This document shows, piece after piece, positions 10,435-17,500 of a stretch of 17,500 nucleotides of DNA. The DNA comes from Chrysomallon squamiferum (lineage: Eukaryota; Mollusca; Gastropoda; Neomphalida; Peltospiridae): contig CM022667.1 of the NCBI GenBank assembly GCA_012295275.1, positions 3,304,501 through 3,322,000 of the forward strand. Reading direction: 5' to 3'. The position numbers and the translations under genes are program-made. The stretch's first letter is position 1. The number at the start of each line of letters is the position of its first letter. The notes below the pieces were generated by a model. That model had not been told where the DNA came from, did no database searches, and saw only the letters and a list, made by a program, of their open reading frames with translations.

Positions 10435-10760
10435 TTGGGTACTACTTCTACTGTCAAATACGTTCGATTATTTTCTAAAACAACCCCCCCCCGCGTCCCG
10501 TTCCACCCCACCTGGAAGGTTGTCACGGCAACAGCAGCACATGCTGCCAACTCGCAGTGTATATTATATAAATTAGCGACTACAAAAGAAAAGAGAATGG
10601 AGAGTGCAAGCGAAAATAGCCCCTACGTCAGAGCTGCCGCGTTTAACAACAACAACACGATTAAAACATTGTTCGCTTCCTATTTCGGGCGCAATTGACA
10701 TTTTAGGTGCTGTTTCTATTTTTAATTTGTGTGCTGTTCGGTTCTGGCATGTTGCTGTAT
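10435..10760. other. Unique GC-balanced island
   Basis: A 9-C run (10484-10492) and CCACCCCACC-type boxes sit beside an X-box-like site at 10519-10532. One plus frame is open for 87 codons from 10435, but its translation resembles nothing I know. It could be a small regulatory region. Confidence 0.35.
10519..10532. promoter_or_regulatory. X-box-like RFX site
   Basis: GTTGTCACGGCAAC is an inverted pair of GTTG/CAAC half-sites and differs at two positions from the symmetric X-box GTTGCCATGGCAAC. RFX factors bind such sites, often at ciliary genes. Confidence 0.3.
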
Positions 10761-10837
10761 GAATGAACGAGCGAATGAAGGAAACGAAAACAGCGGTGAA
10801 ATAAAAGATGCTAAAAAGGTAGTAAACACACAGGTTA

Positions 10838-10963
10838 TATATTTGTCTGTGTGTGTGTGTGCATGCATACATATATACATATACATATACATATACATAT
10901 ATATATATATACATATATATGTATGTATATATATATGTGTATATATATATATATTTGTGTGTG

Positions 10964-10995
<32 letters not shown>

Positions 10996-11000
10996 TATGC
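10838..11000. repeat. Compound (TG)n, (CATA)n and (TA)n microsatellite
   Basis: TGTG, then ATACAT units, then long TATATA runs broken by TGTG. Overlapping Tyr/Ile frames in all directions are artefacts of the repeat. Confidence 0.97.
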
Positions 11001-11218
11001 AGAAACACACAAACATACAAACATTATGTCAGCGTGTGATAATAATTATATTAAAAGTAATAACAATAAATAACTGTCCTTCAGAAATTATATTTGTCAA
11101 CAAAAAATAAGTTTATATTCTGTTATATTACTATTATTACTATTTATTTTCTTTGCTTTTTTTTTCTGTTCATCTTTTTTCCTTCCTTCTTTCTTTCTTT
11201 CTTTAATAATAATAATCT
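11001..11218. other. AT-rich DNA ending in a polypyrimidine stretch
   Basis: A T/C-rich run (11150-11204, ending in CTTT repeats) is followed by AATAATAATAATCTAG. It looks like a splice acceptor but no credible exon follows. Confidence 0.5.
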
Positions 11219-11234
11219 AGGTCACAAAAGGTCA
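11219..11234 (+). promoter_or_regulatory. Perfect DR4 nuclear-receptor-like element
   Basis: AGGTCA-CAAA-AGGTCA: two identical consensus half-sites in direct repeat with a 4-nt spacer, the arrangement bound by thyroid-hormone-, LXR- and related receptor/RXR dimers. It lies about 240 bp from the CRE/CCAAT cluster. Confidence 0.4.
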
Positions 11235-11468
11235 TCTCAGAACTTTGTACAGATACAAACCAAATCTAAAAATAAACAAATTATATGTGTGGTCCAGACG
11301 CGACTATTAACTGTTTACAGAATAATTTATGAACAAATCTGAAAAGGCGAGAATAAAAGCTTGTCACTATTTTTGACATTTGCTTTCGCAAAACCAGCGA
11401 ACTGGGCAAAACCGTATCTGCGAAGCTCGGGCTTTCTGATGAGCAAAAAGATAGGTGAAACGTGCTGT

Positions 11469-11645
11469 ATGACGTCATTGGCGGTATTTACAGCCCTCAG
11501 CATGAATGGAATCTGCAGGAATGAGCCTGCTGACGAAGGAAACGCTGATTGGCTAATTGCGTTCGGTTGTTTTTCTTCATTGGTTGAATTGTTCGCAATC
11601 ATCGCTGATGATTGGCCTGAACCAATTCCTTTGATGATCACGTCA
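11469..11645. promoter_or_regulatory. Candidate promoter or enhancer: CRE plus five CCAAT boxes
   Basis: ATGACGTCAT (11469-11478) is a perfect 10-bp CREB/ATF palindrome overlapping ATTGG at 11477-11481. More ATTGG boxes lie at 11548-11552, 11579-11583 and 11611-11615, with a CCAAT at 11622-11626. The middle three start 31 and 32 bp apart, the spacing known for cooperating NF-Y sites in cell-cycle promoters. A CACGTCA half-CRE follows at about 11639-11645. The area is more GC-rich than its flanks. Direction is unclear, since CCAAT boxes act in both orientations. Confidence 0.45.
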
Positions 11646-11691
11646 ACTTTTTACACTCTGAATCTAGGGCGAGTTAAATATAATTAAAACA

Positions 11692-11702
11692 ATGGGTTTT
11701 TG
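11692..11702 (+). other. Possible short first exon: ATG followed by a consensus donor
   Basis: Just downstream of the CCAAT cluster and an AT-rich AAATATAATTAAAA stretch (11677-11689), ATGGGTTTTTG is followed by GTAAGT (11703-11708). This would give three codons plus two bases. Without splicing the frame stops at TAA after TGG. Only weak evidence; I see no partner acceptor. Confidence 0.15.
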
Positions 11703-11708
11703 GTAAGT

Positions 11709-12270
11709 ACTAAAGTACTAACTAAACCTATTTTCTGTGCCCACGAAAGACCTGTTATCCGATAAATGAAGGGAAAAAAAATAATTTAAAAATAAAAATA
11801 ATAATAATAATAAAAGAAAAAAAAGATCTAAAAAAATCAAACAAAATCGATTTAACCAGTTTTTTCAAAAACAGATTAATTAATAAAGCTAGTTCTTTGG
11901 ACGGGTGCTCTGTAACAATTAGTGGTTCATTAATGTGCGAACAAATTTCATGCAATTATTTGAACGAAAATATTGTAATTGCTGTTAATTCAGGTTCGAA
12001 TATTCTTCTTCCAAGCGCTAACTAATTAATATTTTACATTTATTTACTTATTTAAATTAATTTATTCTAGGAAAGGTATATATTAAAAGGTCTCCAATTT
12101 TAATTTTGAACATTTCATGATATTGTCTTTTTTTTTTTTTAAGGATTGATTGGCTTCTAAATAAGGTGAATACCCGATATACAACGATGTAAATATAAAT
12201 AAATAAATAAATAAATAATGAAGACTAAAGGTAAATTCACATTTTCATATAACTTTCAGAAAAAAAAGAA
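11709..12270. other. AT-rich DNA, no gene seen
   Basis: A-rich and T-rich stretches (11773-11835, 12127-12141) and an AAAT tract at about 12197-12218. GGTTCGAAT at 11991-11999 resembles a B-box but has no companion A-box. Confidence 0.55.
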
Positions 12271-12277
12271 GTACGGT

Positions 12278-12642
12278 CGCCATCTTGAAGCGTAACCCGC
12301 GTGCTTTTCTGATGCAAAAGCGGAGGATCAGTCTACATTAGTGTGTAAAAAAAAAAAAAACCCACAAAGTGTATATTTCCTCCCGAATAACGAGAGCACC
12401 GGCTTGGCAGAGGACGCGGTTGGCAAGTTGCCAAATTCTGCTAACACACCGTAGATTTGGGTGAAGAATGCTGAACTGGTTCAACAGACCACGTGGCAGC
12501 AGGTACACCCGCTGAACAAAGATGGTTCTTACGGCAGTGTCCCGGCTCTGTTATTGTTCCTCAATATTTACTTTAAGTTTCGGAGAAGGCCGTGTGAGAC
12601 CGACACCCGTAAAACTCGTCTTCTGAACTGACGTTTTGACGT
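12278..12642. promoter_or_regulatory. Second candidate regulatory island (YY1-like, NFI, E-box, CRE half-sites)
   Basis: Within 365 bp: CGCCATCTTG (12278-12287), a YY1-type core; an NFI half-site TTGGC (12404-12408) and full NFI site (12420-12434); CCACGTGG (12489-12496), a palindromic E-box; and TGACGT at 12629-12634 and 12637-12642. GC content is well above the flanks. Stop-to-stop openness reaches about 60 codons in one plus frame (about 12455-12630), with no family recognised. Confidence 0.35.
12420..12434. promoter_or_regulatory. Perfect NFI full site
   Basis: TTGGCAAGTTGCCAA equals the palindromic NFI consensus TTGGC-N5-GCCAA; a half-site lies 16 bp to its left. Confidence 0.5.
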
Positions 12643-12705
12643 GTGCGTTACTATAGTCGTTCAGTATATACATATATATCTACTGATTTATATAGCGTCT
12701 TTTGA

Positions 12706-12821
12706 TGGTGATGACGATGATGATGATAAACAACAATAATAATAACAACAGCAACAGTGACATAACCATAATCACTATCATAAATATAAAAATAATAACA
12801 AAAAACACATAAATAAATAAA

Positions 12822-12853
<32 letters not shown>

Positions 12854-12960
12854 TAAAAAAAAAAAAATGATAAAACGATGAAACGATAAAAGGTATTACA
12901 ATGATGATGATGAAAAAAAAAGTAATGACAGTGAAAAAACAAACCCCTGCTACTACAACT
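12706..12960. repeat. Mixed GAT, AAT/AAC and (AT)n low-complexity DNA
   Basis: GATGATGATG patch (12706-12728), AATAAT/AACAAC stretches, (AT)n at about 12831-12854, an A-run, then ATGATGATGATG at 12901. Confidence 0.9.
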
Positions 12961-13280
12961 ATTACTGTCGCCAGTGCTATAAAAGGAACTATTATTAATG
13001 CTGCTGATGTTACTAGATTTGTATCAGTGAATTTACTGCTGTATTATCACTTTAGTAATTGTTTTTCTAGATGTGTGTATACTGATCACTGCTGTGACTG
13101 TCGTAGTTTTGTTTCGTTTCTGTATTCAGAGCAGGAGCAACTAGGTTCTCGTATGACGTAGTGACACAAATATAACAAAAGGTATTTTCACACATTAGTT
13201 TTCAGTAGTCAAATACTGAAGAGAGACATATAGCACGATTGTCTATATACATTTCTGTTCGTGTTTCTGATGGTAACAAA
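12961..13280. other. Unique DNA, no gene seen
   Basis: One plus frame stays open to 13161 but begins in the GAT/A-rich tract and resembles no family. Confidence 0.5.
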
Positions 13281-13630
13281 TTATACAACAAAATGTGATT
13301 TACTTTTTTTTTTATTTTAACACATCGTCTTATTTTTACTTCTTTTTTCTTCTCATATCTCACGCGTATACAGCTAAATATGTTTTAAATTTTAGTTTTC
13401 TTGTATCTCATATAGTGATATATGATACAACAAAAATGTGTCTTACTAATTTACTTTTCTTATATCTCATACCGACTAAATATATATATATATTTTTTAT
13501 TATTATTATTATTATTTTTTTTTTTTTTTTTACCTTTCTCATAGTGACACAATATACAACTAAATGTGTTTTACATTTTAGTCTGCGACACTTGATACTA
13601 CTAAATGTGTTTCACTTTTCACTTTTCCTG
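13281..13630. repeat. Degenerate ~55-bp tandem repeat, about six units
   Basis: A block like ATACAACTAAATGTGTTTTAC, often preceded by CTTTCTCATAGTGACA, recurs near 13281, 13366, 13421, 13471, 13550 and 13591. A (TATA)n/(ATT)n/poly-T insertion splits units at 13478-13530. An outlying CTTGTACCTCATAGGGACAC near 14101 may be a seventh copy. Confidence 0.5.
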
Positions 13631-13715
13631 TGATTGCGGATCCGCCATGAAAAACGATATAACGCCATGATCGTAAACAGATGAGAGACATTCCTTGCCA
13701 GTTACTGCCAAAGTC

Positions 13716-13751
13716 TTCACAGAATCCTTCACAGAATCCATCACAGAATCC
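13716..13751. repeat. 12-bp tandem triplication
   Basis: TTCACAGAATCC, TTCACAGAATCC, ATCACAGAATCC in direct succession; one mismatch in the third copy. Confidence 0.95.
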
Positions 13752-13824
13752 TCGCAATTTTCACCAATAAACATCCCCAGTTAGCCAGGCTCTCTCTTCT
13801 CGCCTGTCACGCTAGTATTAATTT

Positions 13825-14005
13825 GCTGTTGTCGTAGTTGTTGTCCTTATTATTATTGTTGTTTTCTCGTCGTCGTTGTTGTTATTGTTGTTTTTGTTGT
13901 TATTCTTATTGTAGTAGTTGTTTATCATTGTTACTATTATTATTATTATTATTGTTGTTGTTGTTGTTGTTGACGTTGTTGTTGTTGATGTTGCTGTTAT
14001 GCTAA
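13825..14005. repeat. (TTG)n/(TTA)n compound low-complexity region
   Basis: TTG, TTA and GTC triplets, including about eight perfect GTT units at about 13952-13980. Confidence 0.9.
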
Positions 14006-14149
14006 TGTTGTTAAAATATTGGTTAAAAGAACGTATTTAGTTTCTTAAGTCTGACGATAAAATTATTTTGAAAATAGGTTCTTCTTTTCATTTTGGGTTT
14101 CTTGTACCTCATAGGGACACATACGAAACAAGGATATCTCTACCCCTTT

Positions 14150-14284
<135 letters not shown>

Positions 14285-14319
14285 ATACATTACTCTGTAC
14301 TTTAATGTACTGAATTAAA

Positions 14320-14342
14320 TTATTATTATTATTATTATTATT
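14320..14342. repeat. (ATT)n microsatellite
   Basis: Seven to eight ATT units. Confidence 0.95.
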
Positions 14343-15170
14343 AACTGTATTACTCCTTATTCGTTGCATATTTTGACTACATAATCTCTTGTCACACAAA
14401 ATCCATTCTGACACCAGATAAGAAACCAGACACTAGTGTTTCCTTGATGCACCTTGCAGAACACGTTACAAAAAATGTTTTGTTACGTCAAAGTTTCATC
14501 AGATCTTTTGTCTAATCGCTGAAGTAACAAACTACTTCTTGAACTGATAGCTTATTTTTTGTTTTATTATTTTAAAGTATAATGACATAAGATAATAGAA
14601 AAAATAGAAAAAGAAACAAACAAACAAAAAAATAAAAAAAATAATAATAAAAAAATACAAACAACAATAAAATAACCAGCACCATAATCATCATCATCAT
14701 CAACTATCAATATAATCAAGGTTATTTTGTTCATCTTAACATTTGTTATTGTTTTGTTTTCCTGAATACGTTTATTTATTTACCTTTCAAAGTTTTGACG
14801 TGAAAATATGTTTAAATGACGTCTGATTATTTGCACTTTCATTTGTTGGCAAGCACGCAACGAGGAAGAACGTAAAACTCTAACCTCAACGATTGTTTGT
14901 TTCTCTGTCAAATTAGTGCTCGGAGCTCTTCGCCTATTTCCGTCAAAAACACAACCCGGAGCAAGGTAAGACAACAGACGTCTTTAATCACGTGATGCAC
15001 ACTTTAGAAGACGTCAGTGTCGGTCAGTTACAATCGTTTGTTGTAGGATAATAATACAAAACAAAACTCTTTAAGAATACGAAATTAATTGTTTAAAATA
15101 TGTTAGTACTAATCTACATACTGTTATAACAAGACTTTCTACATAAATGATAATGACGATGTAGATTATG
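14343..15170. other. Unique AT-rich DNA, no gene seen
   Basis: Includes A-rich DNA (14600-14660) and an ATCATCATCATC patch (14686-14700). A minus frame open at 14780-14974 resembles no family. Confidence 0.55.
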
Positions 15171-15202
15171 AAGATGATGATGATGATCATCATCATCATC
15201 TT
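15171..15202. repeat. Perfect 32-bp palindrome of GAT/ATC triplets
   Basis: AAGATGATGATGATGA (15171-15186) is followed without spacer by its exact reverse complement (15187-15202). Confidence 0.98.
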
Positions 15203-15669
15203 AAGCGGTTCGTTCTGACCTGAAATTTTGTTTTCATATAGAACCCACTATTAACCATGGAATATCATGTATATTATATTACACCTTAAATAAATCACAT
15301 TTTCTGTACTGGTTTCAGACAAAAATAGAATATGGGACTCAAAACAGATTTGATCCTAGATTCCTTCGTACATGGAGGCAGCTGTTTCTCATTACACGAA
15401 TCACAACCGTTATAGTAATTGACGCTTTGGAATTGGCCATATAACTGATACTGTTGTACAAGGTACAGCTAATACCTCGCGTTACGTTGTGTAATATTAC
15501 AGTCACGTGACAGCGTTACTGAAAACTGAGCTTTGCACCTGAGTCAGTACTTTGCAACTAGCTTTATGATTCTGCAGCCTGACAGACATAATACCTGGAA
15601 CAAAATACACTCAGACGAACAGACAAAGAAGAAACGGATATTTTCAGTAATGGTTCGCACCATAATCAA

Positions 15670-15671
<2 letters not shown>
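15203..15671. other. Unique DNA, no gene seen
   Basis: Mostly GC-balanced without long frames. A GTCACGTGAC palindrome lies at 15502-15511, an E-box-containing site. Confidence 0.5.
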
Positions 15672-15739
<68 letters not shown>

Positions 15740-15815
15740 ACAATCACAATACACACACATATACACACATACACACCACATGCAGAACCACGATCATAAT
15801 TATACATACACACAA
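15672..15815. repeat. (AT)n followed by CACATA-type microsatellite
   Basis: About 29 AT units (15672-15730), then CACACATACACA-type sequence to about 15815. Confidence 0.97.
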
Positions 15816-16740
15816 AAAACAGAGAAACATAATTACAACCACACGAAAACATCATTCTGAACAAAAACTACTGAATAAGAAGGAGTCTAAAAAAAAAAAA
15901 ACATGTTATTACGTTTTTAAATTAATAACTGTTGTACAGAGATATTATTAGAAATCTGAGTTCAGACTGTCACGAAGCGAAGCCTAGTTAAAGACAACCA
16001 GATTTCTACAGAAAAGAAAACGCGAATCGACTGTTACCAAATTACTTTATTGCGGGAGCTGTAACACGAATACCGGCGCAACATCATTTCGAGAAAACCA
16101 GTCTTCTCGTTATAATGAAAACCAGCAGGTGGTATTCCGCTTGTTCCGGGATTCCCGTCATAGCGCGTGCATCCCTGGCACTCTGCCAGCACCCCAGCAA
16201 TCATGTTCCTCTCAGAAAAGTCTTTTTTTTTTTTTTTTCTTTTTTTATTATGCCCGTTCAGGAAATGTGTTTGGGTAAATTCAATGAATGGAATTTCTTA
16301 GCATCGTTTAATTATGAGTGTGTATGAGGTAAATTCCTCCAATAAAATATTTTCCGTTTTATTTACGTAGCTGTCTTAAAAAAAAAAAAAAAAAAATGTT
16401 GAAGTACTGATAGTAATAGGGTTCAAATTTTTATTTGGTGTCAAATATTTATTTGAAAATAATTTGAGATATGTATGACATGCTCGATTCTATACCTAAG
16501 CTTATTACATATTAACGAAATGTAAACAAACATACAATATAACTGAATTTCCTACGAGCGTCTGCATAAATTATATAAAAATTTCAGTTTATTGAAAGCA
16601 GTCACTGTAAACACACATGATGTTTAATGAATGTAGGCTTATATAAGCTCTTTACTAAGACCTCTAGCACATCGTTATTAAGTGTGTTTCGTATTTTAAA
16701 ATGTTAAAAACATAATCTATATTTAATGCAAGACAACAAA
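15816..16740. other. Unique DNA, no gene called
   Basis: A-runs at about 15889-15901 and 16380-16396; T-run at 16222-16238. A GC-balanced island at 16070-16220 carries the NFI palindrome. A plus frame (16115-16327) reads about 35 ordinary residues before poly-T and matches nothing I know. Confidence 0.45.
16175..16189. promoter_or_regulatory. NFI-type palindrome
   Basis: CTGGCACTCTGCCAG contains TGGC-N5-GCCA with correct spacing; it lacks only the outermost T/A of the strict consensus. Confidence 0.35.
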
Positions 16741-16747
16741 TCCAGTA

Positions 16748-16792
<45 letters not shown>

Positions 16793-16808
16793 CATAATAA
16801 TAATAATC
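16748..16808. repeat. (TAA)n microsatellite
   Basis: About 14 TAA units, an AACA interruption, then more TAA units. Confidence 0.97.
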
Positions 16809-16863
16809 AAATATGTCTACAACATAACAAAATAAACAAATATCTCTCATTATTATGTGAACT

Positions 16864-16908
16864 ATTATTATTACCTTCAATATTATTATTATTATTATTA
16901 TTGTTGTT

Positions 16909-16947
<39 letters not shown>

Positions 16948-16952
16948 ATTAT
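16864..16952. repeat. Compound (ATT)n-(GTT)n microsatellite
   Basis: ATT units pass into about a dozen GTT units; Asn, Thr and Cys homopolymer frames here are repeat translations. Confidence 0.98.
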
Positions 16953-17182
16953 AGAGCTCTTTACACCGAAATCTACCAAACCTTTTACAAATCATCTTAT
17001 CATTATAGTATCAAAATCGACAAACTTCAATACTTCAAAAGCAGAATGCAGAACAACGACAAAAATAATAATAACACTAAGAAGAGAGAAACAAAGGAGA
17101 AGATAATAATCACTTCAACGACAAATCCCGGCTGAAGAGTGGCCGTCACCGCGACCATGTTGTAGTGACAGACGCGGCTAAT

Positions 17183-17500
17183 AGCAGACGTCAGATAGCT
17201 GTAACCAGCAGACGTCAAGATAGCTGTAACCAGCAGACGTCAAGATAGCAGTAACCAGCAGACGTCAAGATAGCTGTAACCAGCAGATGTCAGATAGCTG
17301 TAACCAGTAGACGTCAAGATAGCTGTAACCAGCAGATGTCAAGATAGCTGTAACCAGCAGACGTCAGATAGCTGTAAACAGCAGACGTCAAGATAGCTGT
17401 AACCAGCAGACGTCAAGATAGCTGTAACCAGCAGATGTCAGATAGCTGTAACCAGCAGACGTCGAGATAGCTGTAACCAGCAGATGTCAGATAGCTGTAA
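17183..17500. repeat. 24/25-bp minisatellite, about 13 units, open at the right edge
   Basis: Units read AGCAGACGTCAAGATAGCTG then TAACC. The 25-bp form has GTCAAGAT or GTCGAGAT; the 24-bp form has GTCAGAT. The 24-bp units are copies 1, 5, 8, 11 and 13. Nine units keep GACGTC and four have GATGTC. The array continues beyond 17500. Confidence 0.97.

Noticed and set aside
10573-11110. Overlapping Tyr/Ile/His-rich frames on both strands
   Set aside because: They are translations of the compound TA/TG microsatellite.
11150-11342. Exon after the polypyrimidine tract ending TCTAG at 11220
   Set aside because: The open sequence downstream resembles nothing known and lacks a matching donor; the same bases form the DR4 element.
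11991-11999. tRNA gene or SINE at GGTTCGAAT
   Set aside because: No A-box or cloverleaf arms can be drawn around it.
16115-16327. 70-codon plus frame as a gene
   Set aside because: Half of it is poly-T-encoded Phe and the rest resembles no family.

Overview
This is an AT-rich animal genomic window that is almost entirely non-coding, with one secure protein-coding feature: a single large internal exon of a junctophilin gene on the minus strand (6812-7613), with clean splice signals at both ends. The split gene, long introns, very high density of long microsatellites and several minisatellites indicate a metazoan nuclear genome. The organism is probably a mollusc or another lophotrochozoan. 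That rests on the invertebrate-like junctophilin sequence and on repeated AAGGGAGATAAT-type motifs that I associate from memory with molluscan DNA; it is an inference, not a demonstration.

Layout, left to right: a diverged ~84-bp repeat with X-box-like cores (1-300); unique AT-rich DNA with microsatellites (300-2700); a degenerate ~70-bp repeat (2.73-3.16 kb); a 43-45-bp minisatellite of about 15 units (3199-3839); a 28-bp minisatellite of about 14 units (4258-4699); a poly-T/poly-A fold-back (4977-5070); quiet AT-rich DNA with a DR1 nuclear-receptor-like site; an array of AAGGGAGATAAT motifs (6227-6733); the junctophilin exon; its upstream intron with a long (CT)n tract and a 93-bp homopurine GAA/GGA tract; an almost perfect 84-bp tandem duplication (8793-8960); and a possible tRNA-derived SINE remnant near 10.1 kb. 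From about 11.2 to 12.65 kb there are two clusters of regulatory-type motifs: DR4, CRE and five CCAAT boxes, then YY1-like, NFI, E-box and CRE half-sites. Next come a degenerate ~55-bp repeat (13.28-13.63 kb), further microsatellites, a perfect 32-bp palindrome (15171-15202), an NFI-type palindrome (16175-16189), and a 24/25-bp minisatellite that runs off the right edge (17183-17500).

The exon runs right to left, so 1-6811 is its downstream intron and 7614-17500 its upstream intron, or these contain other undetected genes. No other junctophilin exon could be found: the expected N-terminal MORN exon lies beyond 17500 or was missed, and the C-terminal exons lie before position 1. Almost all other open frames are translated microsatellites, homopolymers or the opposite strand of the GC-rich exon. 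The best candidates for unexplained biology are the abrupt change in codon usage inside the junctophilin exon and the CCAAT/CRE/DR4 cluster at 11.2-11.7 kb. I see no complete novel gene system.
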